A stretch of 64,000 nucleotides of DNA from Simiduia curdlanivorans. GTDB taxonomy: Bacteria; Pseudomonadota; Gammaproteobacteria; Pseudomonadales; Cellvibrionaceae. Below, one piece after another: positions 35,460 to 44,200 of the stretch. Numbering within the stretch: position 1 is the stretch's first letter; each line of letters starts with the position of its first letter. The notes below the pieces were generated by a model that was not told the origin of the DNA, ran no database searches, and saw only the letters and a list, made by a program, of their open reading frames with translations. The translations under genes were made by a program, and so were the position numbers. The stretch spans positions 1,054,001 through 1,118,000 of the forward strand of contig NZ_JAUFQG010000006.1 in assembly GCF_030409605.1 (NCBI RefSeq), given 5' to 3'.

Positions 35460-35729
35460 GTTTGCAAGACATTTGATTCTGATAATGGATAAAAGTCATT
35501 GCTCTCATATATCCGGCCTGTTGGTGGAAGTTTTTGTCCTCCTGGCCCCGATGGATATTTGCGCTCGTCCTCCTCATCATCCCTACGGCTTTATTAAAGC
35601 CAATGCACGGAACAGGTTTTGAACGAGCCGGTCTGACCTATCTCACCATCCAATCAATCTATCTTTGCAACTGACGCGACGGGTTAAACTCTTGCAGTAC
35701 GCTATCGCGTACTGTGATAAAACGCTGCT
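35460..35729 (-). ncRNA. Candidate bridge/seeker RNA region of the IS110 element
   Basis: 270 bp without a credible gene between the transposase stop and the right inverted repeat. In IS1111-type elements this side encodes the structured RNA that guides recombination. A hairpin CAGTACGC-TATC-GCGTACTG lies at 35695-35714, next to the transposase stop. RNA identity is inferred from position; no covariance check was possible. Confidence 0.4.
35695..35714. repeat. Perfect hairpin beside the transposase stop
   Basis: CAGTACGC and GCGTACTG (8 bp, perfect) flank TATC, 15 bp beyond the transposase stop codon. Confidence 0.7.
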
Positions 35730-36746
35730 CTATACCGCAGGGCGATAGCGCTCGCCTTTTGCCATGATCACCCAAGCAATTCTGGCTAACTTATTTGCTA
35801 CGGCGACGCAGGCTCGGTTGTGGCCTCTTCGCTCCAGTAACGATTGCGCCCAGCGGCTAAAGCGATCTGTTTTCTCCGCAGAATACCGCAGTACTGCGCG
35901 TGCCCCATGTATCAGCAAGGTGCGCAAATAACAATTACCTCGCTTACTGATACCCAGTAACACGGGCTTACCACCCGTACTGTGCTGACCCGGTACTAAG
36001 CCTAACCACGCGGAGAAGTGTCGGCCATTCACAAAGTCACTACCATCACCAGCCGCTGCATACAGTGCACTTGCGGTAATAGCTCCAATACCGAGCACCT
36101 CATCTAAACGCTGGCACTGTTCATTACCCTGATTAACCGCTTTTATACGTTGCTCGCAGCGCTCTAGGCGTTCGTTAATGGCTATGAGCTCATCGAACAG
36201 TTCTGCAAACAGTTCCCGAGCACCTACGGTTAAAGCGTTACTCCCGTCTTCGAGTATCAATGGCAATTCTCGTTTCAAGGTAGCAATACCCTTGTGAATC
36301 GCTACGCCATACTCCGCTAATAACCCTCTTATCTGGTTCGACAGGGCTGTACGCTCGCCCTTTAAACGCTCTCTTTGTCGATGTATGTTCTGAACATCTT
36401 GCTGCTCAATATTCTTAATGGGCACAAAGCGCATAGTAGGGCGTTGAGCTGCTTCAGCAATTGCCTCCGCATCGTTGTAGTCGTTCTTGTTGCCTTTGAC
36501 ATACGGTTTCACGTACTGCGGCGCTATTAGTTTCACATCATGCCCCAAGGCTTGAAGCTCTCTTGCCCAATAGTTGGCACTGCCGCAAGCTTCCATAACA
36601 ACCAAGCAACTCTCTAGCTTGGCAAAGTAAGCCAAGAGCTGATGCCGTTTTAGTTGTTTCTTCTTTAACGGCTTGCCTCGTAAATTTACAGCCACTAAGT
36701 GGAAAACAGACTTTGCGATATCCAGCCCAATCGTTGTAATCTTCAT
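35730..36746 (-). CDS. IS110-family transposase (DEDD recombinase)
   Basis: A 338-residue full-length transposase. The RuvC-like N-terminal domain shows the DEDD residues: D9 in IGLDIAKS, E52 in VVMEACGS, and D89/D92 in KNDYNDAEA. The C-terminal Tnp_20 domain includes RLDEVLGIGAITASAL and LLGISKRGNCYLRTLL, with the candidate catalytic Ser. The reading frame is intact, so the element may still be active. Confidence 0.92.
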   Translation of the reverse strand: MKITTIGLDIAKSVFHLVAVNLRGKPLKKKQLKRHQLLAYFAKLESCLVVMEACGSANYWARELQALGHDVKLIAPQYVKPYVKGNKNDYNDAEAIAEAAQRPTMRFVPIKNIEQQDVQNIHRQRERLKGERTALSNQIRGLLAEYGVAIHKGIATLKRELPLILEDGSNALTVGARELFAELFDELIAINERLERCEQRIKAVNQGNEQCQRLDEVLGIGAITASALYAAAGDGSDFVNGRHFSAWLGLVPGQHSTGGKPVLLGISKRGNCYLRTLLIHGARAVLRYSAEKTDRFSRWAQSLLERRGHNRACVAVANKLARIAWVIMAKGERYRPAV

Positions 36747-36858
36747 CTCGACCCACTCCTCATTCTGTTAAATGGTATGTTCGTAACTTCCATTTTGGCT
36801 CATTGCGAAGCCGCTTTAGAAGTGGAGTGGGTCCATACCATTATCCATGTAGTCTCAA

Positions 36859-36878
36859 CACCCGCATCCATGCGGGTG
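36859..36878. repeat. Perfect hairpin in the right arm of the outer element
   Basis: CACCCGCAT and ATGCGGGTG (9 bp, perfect) with a 2-nt loop. It lies outside the IS110 repeats and inside the outer inverted-repeat element. Confidence 0.75.
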
Positions 36879-36934
36879 ACGGTCGCTAGTACGGGCACTA
36901 AATTCTCCCGCGATATAACTATGGGACAGCAGTG

Positions 36935-36944
36935 GACGCTAGTG
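36935..36944. repeat. Target-site duplication, right copy
   Basis: GACGCTAGTG, identical to 35311-35320. It ends 4 bp from the stop codon of the acetyltransferase gene. Confidence 0.8.
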
Positions 36945-36948
36945 CCGG

Positions 36949-37434
36949 TTATAGCGCGAAGGCCATGATGGTGCAGCTGCGCCCGGCAATCTTGGCCCTG
37001 CGCACAGGAGCCCAACCCATAGCCTGATAGAAAGGCGACTTATCGTAGGTAAATAATTGAATTGTGGAAAACTGTTGATCGCGAGCCAACTCAATGACGC
37101 TATGGCACAAAAGCCGACCCAAACCTTTGTTGCGCCACTGCGGATCTACCCATAGGTTTGACAACCAGACGTCGCCCGGCCGAGCTAAAGGGCCATCAAA
37201 TCGCATCAAGGTTACCGCACCAAGCAATTCGTTATTGCGCACAGCTATGTTGGTGTGAGGCAAGTCACTGGTACCCGTGCATTCAGCCTGAAGCTTGCCC
37301 AGACCTTCGACCTCGGTACCTGCCGCACCGAAGCGCTGACGTTCTAGATGTAACCAGTGCGCCAGCGACTGCGCAAATTCCGGTGCCTGACGCAGAGGTC
37401 GGACACTAACATTCGGCAGCGTGGCAATATCCAT
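36949..37434 (-). CDS. GNAT-family N-acetyltransferase
   Basis: A 161-residue acetyltransferase. WLSNLWVDPQWRNKGLGRLLCHSVI is the acetyl-CoA binding motif (R-x-x-G-x-G), and DKSPFYQAMGW is the usual C-terminal motif. The substrate is unknown. Its ATG is 9 bp after the lipA stop, so it is probably the last gene of the lipB-lipA transcript. The mobile element inserted just behind its stop codon. Confidence 0.85.
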   Translation of the reverse strand: MDIATLPNVSVRPLRQAPEFAQSLAHWLHLERQRFGAAGTEVEGLGKLQAECTGTSDLPHTNIAVRNNELLGAVTLMRFDGPLARPGDVWLSNLWVDPQWRNKGLGRLLCHSVIELARDQQFSTIQLFTYDKSPFYQAMGWAPVRRAKIAGRSCTIMAFAL

Positions 37435-37443
37435 AAGTCAGCA

Positions 37444-38460
37444 CTACTTAAGGCTCGGTAGTGCCTCGCCGTGGGCTTGTTTATCGGCGTGATAGGAAGA
37501 TCGAACCAAGGGGCCGCATGCCGCATGCTTAAAGCCCATTTGCTCGGCCATCGCCGTGTACTCGGCAAATTCATCCGGGTGCACATAGCGGGCAACGGGC
37601 AAGTGATCTTTCGAGGGCTGCAGGTATTGACCGATGGTCAACATATCCACATCGTGCTCGCGCAAATTGCGCATAACCTCGAAAATCTCTTCCTTGGTTT
37701 CACCTAGACCAACCATTAAACCAGACTTGGTCAACACGTCGGGGCGGCGCGCCTTATATTGTTGCAACAGTTTTAACGACCAGGCGTAGTTGGCACCAGG
37801 CCGCGCCTGCCGATACAAGCGTGGCACGGTTTCTAGGTTGTGGTTGAACACGTCGGGCGCTTCGGCTTCGAGAATATCCAAGGCGATATCCATGCGGCCC
37901 CTAAAATCTGGCACCAACACCTCAACTTGTAAGCCCTTACTCAACGCGCGCGCCTCGCGAATACAATCGGCAAAATGCTGCGCGCCACCATCGCGTAGAT
38001 CGTCGCGATCCACCGAAGTAATGACCACATACTTCAAGCGCATTTCCGCAATCGCTTGGGCCAACTTTAGCGGCTCTTCGGCATCCAGCGGATTGGGCTT
38101 GCCATGGCCAACATCGCAAAACGGACAGCGCCGGGTGCAGATATCGCCCATGATCATAAAGGTGGCCGTGCCACCGCTAAAACACTCGCCCAAATTTGGG
38201 CAGTTAGCTTCCTCGCACACGGAAGACAATTTGTTCTGCCGCAGAATTTTCTTAATCCGATCTACTTCCGGATTCACCTCCAAGCGCACGCGAATCCAAT
38301 CGGGTTTGCGCTGGGGGCCATCTGTGGCGATGACCTTAACCGGGATTTTTTCAACCTTGTCGGCGTCGCGTAATTTTTCGCCCTGCTTTAGGCGGGTGCT
38401 GCGTTTTACCGGCAATTCTATGGCTAAATCAGCGGCATTTGTGGTGTTTTCGTGGCTCAT
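37444..38460 (-). CDS. lipA: Lipoyl synthase
   Basis: A 338-residue radical-SAM enzyme that inserts two sulfurs into protein-bound octanoyl groups. The auxiliary cluster is C-x4-C-x5-C in CEEANCPNLGEC, and the radical-SAM cluster is CTRRCPFCDVGHG. It follows lipB, its substrate supplier, as in many proteobacteria. Confidence 0.97.
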   Translation of the reverse strand: MSHENTTNAADLAIELPVKRSTRLKQGEKLRDADKVEKIPVKVIATDGPQRKPDWIRVRLEVNPEVDRIKKILRQNKLSSVCEEANCPNLGECFSGGTATFMIMGDICTRRCPFCDVGHGKPNPLDAEEPLKLAQAIAEMRLKYVVITSVDRDDLRDGGAQHFADCIREARALSKGLQVEVLVPDFRGRMDIALDILEAEAPDVFNHNLETVPRLYRQARPGANYAWSLKLLQQYKARRPDVLTKSGLMVGLGETKEEIFEVMRNLREHDVDMLTIGQYLQPSKDHLPVARYVHPDEFAEYTAMAEQMGFKHAACGPLVRSSYHADKQAHGEALPSLK

Positions 38461-38500
38461 ATCTAATCTCTTGCTGGCGTCAATGGCACAGCGTTAACGA

Positions 38501-39199
38501 CTAATGGCTAGCCTGTGCAGCTAGCAAATTCGGATGAAATTCTTCGGTAAAACTGACCCGCTGGTAACCGAAGGCGTCGGCAAATAACTCGGTCATTTTT
38601 TCCGCCACCGCGCGTACATTCACCGGGCTACCGGCGAGGGCCGACAGCTGGGTCATCTGCAGACCTTGATAACCACAGGGGTTAATGCGCTTAAAGGGCT
38701 CTAGGTCCATGGCGACATTTAGCGCCAAACCGTGATAACTGCGGTGTTTGCGCACCCGCAAGCCTAAGGATGCTATCTTGGCGCCGGCGTAATCGGGGCT
38801 ATCGACGTAAACACCGGGCGCCTCGGGCTTGGCATAGGCGCTAACGCCATAGGCGGCGACAGTATCGACCACCAACTGCTCAATGGCGGTGACGAGATCC
38901 CGCACACCTAAACCTAGGCGCTTGATATCCAACAGGGGGTAAGCCACCAATTGGCCCGGGCCGTGGTAGGTCACCTGGCCACCGCGATCAACCTTCACCA
39001 CCGGGATATCGCCCGGCATTAACACATGCTCGGCCTTGCCGGCCTGACCTTGGGTAAACACCGCTGGGTGTTCGAGCAGCCATAGCTCATCCACGGTAGA
39101 GTCATCGCGCTCGCTGGTGAATGCCGACATGGTGCGCCACACCGGTTCATAGGGCACTCGGCCCAGCCAGCGCACAATCAATTCGCGCTCAGGCTCCAA
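38501..39199 (-). CDS. lipB: Octanoyl-[ACP]:protein octanoyltransferase
   Basis: A 232-residue enzyme that transfers octanoate from ACP to lipoyl domains. GQVTYHGPGQLVAYPLLDIKR holds the acyl-binding motif, GAKIASLGLRV carries the catalytic Lys, and RINPCGYQGLQMTQL the catalytic Cys. It overlaps ybeD by 11 bp. Confidence 0.97.
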   Translation of the reverse strand: MEPERELIVRWLGRVPYEPVWRTMSAFTSERDDSTVDELWLLEHPAVFTQGQAGKAEHVLMPGDIPVVKVDRGGQVTYHGPGQLVAYPLLDIKRLGLGVRDLVTAIEQLVVDTVAAYGVSAYAKPEAPGVYVDSPDYAGAKIASLGLRVRKHRSYHGLALNVAMDLEPFKRINPCGYQGLQMTQLSALAGSPVNVRAVAEKMTELFADAFGYQRVSFTEEFHPNLLAAQASH

Positions 39200-39473
39200 T
39201 TACAGCACCATTTTTACGATGGGGTTTTTTTTTCAGGTCTTCGAATATGGCTTGCAGCTGATCCGTACCCGTGGCGGTAATCATCACCGACAGGGATTGA
39301 AAACGGCCCTTGCTGGAGTCGCGCACCGTGATTAGCCCGGGATGGAACTCCTCCACGTGGACAGAGAGCACCTCAACCACGAGCTCGTGCAACTCAGTGC
39401 CGGCATCGCCCATGATTTTTACCGGGTAATTAGGGCAGGGAAATTCTATCTTTGGGGTTTTTTGCTCTGACAT
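39189..39473 (-). CDS. ybeD: DUF493 family protein (YbeD)
   Basis: A 94-residue ACT-like small protein with the family opening PKIEFPCPNYPVKIMGDAG and SKGRFQSLSVMITATG in the centre. It is found between dacA and lipB in many gammaproteobacteria, where its role in lipoate metabolism is uncertain. Confidence 0.92.
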   Translation of the reverse strand: MSEQKTPKIEFPCPNYPVKIMGDAGTELHELVVEVLSVHVEEFHPGLITVRDSSKGRFQSLSVMITATGTDQLQAIFEDLKKKPHRKNGAVIGA

Positions 39474-39699
39474 CAGCGCTTAATCACCTGGGACTTCAAG
39501 GGCCAGCGATTATAGCGCTTTGTGTAAAGGGGCTCCACCTATGTCGGCCGCGCCCCGTTAACTATGGCGTAAATCCCTAGGCTCTTAGCCGGAATGGTTA
39601 AGCACCCAGGGAATTTTCACCGTGAGTCCGCGGCTGGCCGGGCTTTACACCGCCTGGTAGCGCGCCAATACAGCGGGCGTCCTGCTTAGCTACTAGGGC

Positions 39700-40881
39700 T
39701 TAGCCACCAAATAGACCGGAGAAAAACAGCTTAATGGCATCCCAAATACGGGCCAAGAAACCAGCTTCCTCCACATCGGCCTTAACCACTAAGGGCTTTT
39801 CGTACAGCACCTCGCCCTCGAGGGAGATGGTCAACACACCGATTTCCTGCCCCGCCACGAGCGGTGCATGGATCACTTCCGGCAACTTCATTTCGGCTTT
39901 AAGGTCTTTTTCTGCACCTCGTGGGATGGTCAGCGCAACCCGCTCGGCAACGCCAATATCCACTTGATCTTGCTTGCCAGACCAGACCCGGTTAGTCGAA
40001 AGAACATCGCCAGCCCCATACACTTGGTGGGTTTGAAAGTAACGGAAACCGTAAGCAAGTAACTTTTGCGACTCGGAGGCGCGCGCTTTTTCGCTGGCCG
40101 TGCCCATGACCACTGAAATTAAACGCATGCCATCGCGCATGGATGAGGCCACTAGGCAATAGCCGGCCTCTTCCGTATGACCGGTTTTAATGCCATCTAC
40201 GCTCTCATCGGTAAACAATAATTTATTGCGATTGGCTTGGGTTTTGGGGTTTTCTCCGGGCGCGCCGTAGGTAAAATATTTTTCCGCATAGAGCGCATAG
40301 TGTTCGGGGTGATCATTAATCAGCGCGCGCGCCAATAGCGATAAGTCACGCGCCGTCGTCAGGTGCCCTTCCGCAGGCCAACCAGTAGAATTTTCATAGT
40401 GGGTGCTGTTCATGCCCAACAGCGCCGCCTGTTGGTTCATCACGTCGACAAAGGCACTCTCGCTGCCCGACACATATTCCGCCAATGCCACGCTGGCATC
40501 ATTACCCGATTGAATGATGACACCGCGCAGCAAATCGATCACAGGCACTTGGGTGCCCTCGCGAATAAACATCTTTGAGCCGCCCATTTTCCAGGCTGCT
40601 ACGCTGATATTGACTAAGTCCTGCTCGCCAATTTTGCCTTTCTCGATATCGCCTGAAACGATATAGCCAGTCATCATTTTGGTCAGGCTGGCCGGCGGTA
40701 ATTGTTCATCGGCATTGTGCTCGACCAACACCTTACCCGTGTCTGCATCGAGCAAAATATAACCGGAAGACGATAGCTGCGGCGGCGCGGGAATAATATT
40801 GGGCGCGCTGTAGCTGTTTAGCGGCAACGAGGCAATAGCCACTAATGCGAGCGAGTAGAACCGAGATTTCCAAACCTTCAT
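39700..40881 (-). CDS. dacA: D-alanyl-D-alanine carboxypeptidase (PBP5/6 type)
   Basis: A 393-residue periplasmic enzyme that trims pentapeptides of peptidoglycan. It has a signal peptide (SRFYSLALVAIASLPLNSYSA), the SxxK motif in PASLTKMMTGY, SGN in IQSGNDASVAL and KTG in DGIKTGHTEEAGYC. A C-terminal amphipathic helix (ARIWDAIKLFFSGLFGG) anchors it to the membrane. Confidence 0.95.
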   Translation of the reverse strand: MKVWKSRFYSLALVAIASLPLNSYSAPNIIPAPPQLSSSGYILLDADTGKVLVEHNADEQLPPASLTKMMTGYIVSGDIEKGKIGEQDLVNISVAAWKMGGSKMFIREGTQVPVIDLLRGVIIQSGNDASVALAEYVSGSESAFVDVMNQQAALLGMNSTHYENSTGWPAEGHLTTARDLSLLARALINDHPEHYALYAEKYFTYGAPGENPKTQANRNKLLFTDESVDGIKTGHTEEAGYCLVASSMRDGMRLISVVMGTASEKARASESQKLLAYGFRYFQTHQVYGAGDVLSTNRVWSGKQDQVDIGVAERVALTIPRGAEKDLKAEMKLPEVIHAPLVAGQEIGVLTISLEGEVLYEKPLVVKADVEEAGFLARIWDAIKLFFSGLFGG

Positions 40882-41005
40882 GACACTAATTTCCGTACTA
40901 AATTTATCGTAAAGTCGACCATCACAGTAATTGCACGGCCATCATTTTGAAACACATCCGCAAGAACAAACCCAAAGTTTTCCCTTACGCTAATGGCAAC
41001 AGAAA

Positions 41006-41956
41006 TTACTGTTGCACCATGTGCGGTCTGACACCACCTTTTCGAAAAACCAAATCGCGCAACTGAACTAAATCAAAATTATTTAAGATAGGACCAATGC
41101 GAACCCGATATAAACTGTTCTTATCTGCCTGGGTAACAAAAACCGGGTAATGGGTAAGCCCGCCTAGGGTGTTGCGCATTTCGGTGGCGGACACCTTGGA
41201 TGAAAAAGCCCCGGCTTGCAAAAACGTATTGCTCGGCAAGGGATAATTATCCGCACTCGCCTCGCGCGCCTGCTCAATCGTTTTACCGCTAACCCGCGTG
41301 GGCTCACCTACCGCTAAAGCGTGCGCCTCGGTAGACTCTTGGCCCGGGTGCTGCACCCAAGATTGGACGTTAATTGCCTCCACGCGCACCCGCGCCGTGC
41401 CCTTGTCGGCATAGCCCAGCTTGCTCGCAGCGGCATAGGACAGATCGATAATACGCCCGCCATGAAACGGGCCGCGATCGTTCACCCGCACCACCACGGT
41501 TTTTAAATTATCGAGATTGGTCACTTTAACGTAGGTGGGAATGCGCAGGGTTTTGTGTGCCGCGGTCATCCCGTACATGTCGTAAATTTCACCGTTAGAG
41601 GTTTGATGACCGTGAAATTTGTTGCCGTACCAAGAGGCCATACCCTCCTCCTGATAAGCGACATCGGGCTCGAGTAAAGAATAGGTGGTGCCCAGTACCG
41701 TGTACGGATTTTTATTGCCGGCGCTGGTGCGCGGTTCAATTTTTGGAATAGCATCGCGCACATGCGACACATCCACCGCTGAGTCTGGACCAAAATCCTT
41801 TTCAACATCGTAGCGCGTGGCCTGGTATTCATCCGAAGACATAGGCGCGCTTGAAGTACTTTTAGGCGCGGGTTGGTTGACACAGGAAACAATCGACAGC
41901 CCCACGCACAACACCAGGCCGCGACGGACATTACCGATCACGTTATTTACATTCAT
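41006..41956 (-). CDS. rlpA: Septal ring lytic transglycosylase RlpA
   Basis: A 316-residue lipoprotein with lipobox LSIVSC near residue 25, a double-psi beta-barrel (EEGMASWYGNKFHGHQTSNG to VRVNDRGPFHGGRIIDLS) and a C-terminal SPOR domain (~240-316) that binds denuded glycan at septa. Its ATG overlaps the mltB stop by 4 bp. Confidence 0.93.
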   Translation of the reverse strand: MNVNNVIGNVRRGLVLCVGLSIVSCVNQPAPKSTSSAPMSSDEYQATRYDVEKDFGPDSAVDVSHVRDAIPKIEPRTSAGNKNPYTVLGTTYSLLEPDVAYQEEGMASWYGNKFHGHQTSNGEIYDMYGMTAAHKTLRIPTYVKVTNLDNLKTVVVRVNDRGPFHGGRIIDLSYAAASKLGYADKGTARVRVEAINVQSWVQHPGQESTEAHALAVGEPTRVSGKTIEQAREASADNYPLPSNTFLQAGAFSSKVSATEMRNTLGGLTHYPVFVTQADKNSLYRVRIGPILNNFDLVQLRDLVFRKGGVRPHMVQQ

Positions 41957-42933
41957 TTTGTTTGGTATTTCTGTTCAATGAGTTGGGAGAGTTGATACAC
42001 AGCTAAGGCATACATGCGGCTGTGATTGTAGCGGGTGATCACGTAATAGTTGTTAGCGCCAGCCCAAAACTCGGCGCCGCTATCGCCCTCTAATTTATAC
42101 AGCGTTAACATTTCCTCTGGTTCAAACTCAAACACCGGCGTGTAACCGGCCTGTTGCGCGTCGCGCGCAGAGGTGTCGGGTTTAAACGTGGTATTGAGTA
42201 AGGCCTCATCAAAATCTTTTGCCACTCTAACCCGCGCGGTTACAGCACCGCCCTTAACCCAACCGTGACCGGCAAAATAATTTGCCACACTGCCTATGGC
42301 ATCGGTGGGGTTGGCCCAAATATCGGCAATAGCATCGCCATCAAAATCCACCGCATAATTTCGAAAACTAGACGGCATAAATTGACCGTAACCCATGGCG
42401 CCCGCATAGGAACCTTTTAGCGCTAAAGGGTCTTGTTTCTGCTCTTGTACCAATTGAATAAAGTTGTGTAACTCTTTTCTAAAGAAAGGCGCTCTGGGTG
42501 GATAATCAAACGCTAGGGTGGAGAGTGCATCTATCACGCGATAGGAGCCCATATTTCTACCGTAACGTGTTTCGACGCCGATAATGGCAACGATGATGGA
42601 TGCCGGAACGCCGTACTGCGCTTCCGCTTTAGCTAAGGTATCGGCGTGTTCGCGCCAAAACGCTATGCCCTTATCGATCCGATCTGTGGTTAAGAAAATT
42701 TTGGAATATTCGGCCCACGTCTTGGTTTTTTCAGCCGGCCGAGCAATGGCATCGAGAATGGACTGTTGTTTATTCGCACTGGAAAACCAGGCATCCAATT
42801 GCGCACTGGTGGCCACAGATTGCTTAAGCATGTCTGCCATGAATAACTTCGCTTCAGGGTTTTCTCGGTAATCAGCCAGAGCAAAAGACGGGCTGGCAAC
42901 CAGAGCAACTAGCGCTAACAATTGTTTCATCAT
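41953..42933 (-). CDS. mltB: Lytic murein transglycosylase B
   Basis: A 326-residue lytic transglycosylase that cleaves glycan strands to anhydro-muropeptides. The catalytic Glu lies in IVAIIGVETRYGRNMGSY, and GAMGYGQFMPSSFRNYAVDFDGDA is the family signature. The protein begins MMKQLLALVALVASPSFALA, a signal peptide without a lipobox, so it is a soluble periplasmic form. Two adjacent ATG codons (42933, 42930) follow an AAGG site; either could be used. Confidence 0.93.
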   Translation of the reverse strand: MMKQLLALVALVASPSFALADYRENPEAKLFMADMLKQSVATSAQLDAWFSSANKQQSILDAIARPAEKTKTWAEYSKIFLTTDRIDKGIAFWREHADTLAKAEAQYGVPASIIVAIIGVETRYGRNMGSYRVIDALSTLAFDYPPRAPFFRKELHNFIQLVQEQKQDPLALKGSYAGAMGYGQFMPSSFRNYAVDFDGDAIADIWANPTDAIGSVANYFAGHGWVKGGAVTARVRVAKDFDEALLNTTFKPDTSARDAQQAGYTPVFEFEPEEMLTLYKLEGDSGAEFWAGANNYYVITRYNHSRMYALAVYQLSQLIEQKYQTK

Positions 42934-43051
42934 AAAACCTTTTAATCCTCGATAAATGAAAAACAGCCTACCATGATCCAATTGCTAGATTTTGATCACT
43001 CAACCACATAAGAAAACATTTCCAACTTTGGTGCTAGCTAAGCCAAGCACG

Positions 43052-44200
43052 CTATAAAACCACGCGCCGGCGCTCGGTACTCACTGCCATCAGTACACCG
43101 AAGCTGGCCATCAAGGTCAGTAGCGAGGTGCCGCCATGGCTAACCAACGGCAAGGGCACCCCAACAATAGGCAGTAAACCCGACACCATGCCCATATTGA
43201 CAAACACATAGACAAACAAGGTAAAGGTGAGCGCACCGGCCAACAAGCGACCAAAGGAATCTTGCGCTTTTAAGGCAATCATAAAGCCGCGCACAATAAT
43301 AGAAGCGTAAAGTAACATCAATACAATCACACCGATCAAGCCAAATTCCTCAGCCAGTACGGCGATGATAAAATCCGTGTGGCTTTCGGGTAAAAAGTCG
43401 AGGTGTGATTGGGTGCCCTCGAGCCAACCTTTGCCGTCTAAACCGCCTGAGCCGATCGCGGTTTTGGACTGAATAATATTCCAGCCAGCGCCAAGCTTAT
43501 CGGCCTCTGGGTTGAGCAACGTTAACACCCGCTGCTTTTGGTAGGGGTGCATGACGTAATGCCACATGGGGTAAATGGCACTGGCCACCAAAGCCACAGC
43601 AGTAACAATATAGCGCCAACCTAGGCCGGCAAAAAACAACACCACTAAACCAGACTGCGCCACCAACAGCGAGGTACCTAAATCCGGTTGTTTTAAAATC
43701 AACACCATGGGCACGCCCACCAAGGTTAGCGCCCAAAAAATATGCTTAAAACTCGGCGGCAAGAGTCGACGCGACAGGTAGGAAGCCACCAACACAGGCA
43801 CGGCGAGCTTTAGAATTTCCGACGGTTGAAAGCGAAAACCGCCCAGCCCCAACCAGCGCTGTGCTCCTTTCGCGCCTGTGCCAACCAGCAACACCAAAAT
43901 TAATAAGATAACGCCACCGGCATAAACCCACGGCGCCCATCGCTGCATCATGGCCAGCGGTATCTGAGCGACGATAAAAATGCCGATATAGCCCATGGCA
44001 AAAAATATCGATTGTCGTTTGACGTAATGAAACTCTGACCCACCGGCGCTATAGAGCACGATTAAGCCATAAGCGGTCAACAAAAGTATAAGAATCAATA
44101 GCGGTAAATCGATATGCAGTGTTTGCAATAAACCCGCTTTACGGCGCAGATCGGCGTGCGCCTCGGGCATGCGTCGGCGAAAATCTTGGCCACCATTCAT
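43052..44200 (-). CDS. rodA: Rod-shape SEDS glycosyltransferase RodA
   Basis: A 382-residue SEDS membrane polymerase that builds glycan strands of the side wall with PBP2. About ten TM segments are visible. Signatures are LKLAVPVLVASYLSRR, LKQPDLGTSLLVAQSG with the conserved Asp, and a C-terminal GVPLPLVSHGGTSLL. Its ATG overlaps the mrdA stop by 4 bp. Confidence 0.96.
   Translation of the reverse strand: MNGGQDFRRRMPEAHADLRRKAGLLQTLHIDLPLLILILLLTAYGLIVLYSAGGSEFHYVKRQSIFFAMGYIGIFIVAQIPLAMMQRWAPWVYAGGVILLILVLLVGTGAKGAQRWLGLGGFRFQPSEILKLAVPVLVASYLSRRLLPPSFKHIFWALTLVGVPMVLILKQPDLGTSLLVAQSGLVVLFFAGLGWRYIVTAVALVASAIYPMWHYVMHPYQKQRVLTLLNPEADKLGAGWNIIQSKTAIGSGGLDGKGWLEGTQSHLDFLPESHTDFIIAVLAEEFGLIGVIVLMLLYASIIVRGFMIALKAQDSFGRLLAGALTFTLFVYVFVNMGMVSGLLPIVGVPLPLVSHGGTSLLTLMASFGVLMAVSTERRRVVL

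Larger units (their letters stand above)
35446..36838 (-). mobile_element. IS110-family insertion sequence (IS1111-like organisation)
   Basis: Inverted ends TATGGACCCACCCC (35446-35459) and GGAGTGGGTCCATA (36825-36838) match at 13 of 14 positions around the transposase gene. The transposase has a short upstream region and about 270 bp of non-coding sequence downstream. This layout, with terminal inverted repeats, is that of the IS1111 branch. The exact ends may differ by a few bases because this family inserts outside its repeats. Confidence 0.7.
35321..36934. mobile_element. Small inverted-repeat element (MITE-like or IS remnant) carrying an inserted IS110
   Basis: The ends CACTACTGTCCCA (35321-35333) and TGGGACAGCAGTG (36922-36934) are inverted repeats (12 of 13). 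They are flanked by a perfect 10-bp direct repeat. Subterminal arms CCCGCACTAGCGAC (35416-35429) and GTCGCTAGTACGGG (36882-36895) are also inverted (13 of 14). Without the IS110 insert the element would be about 220 bp and non-coding, so it would depend on a transposase supplied in trans. The ends resemble those of DDE insertion sequences, but I cannot name the family. Confidence 0.7.

Noticed and set aside
35377..35622. Open frame across the left end of the IS110 element
   Set aside because: It crosses the inverted-repeat boundary and has no family resemblance; it overlaps the probable guide-RNA region.
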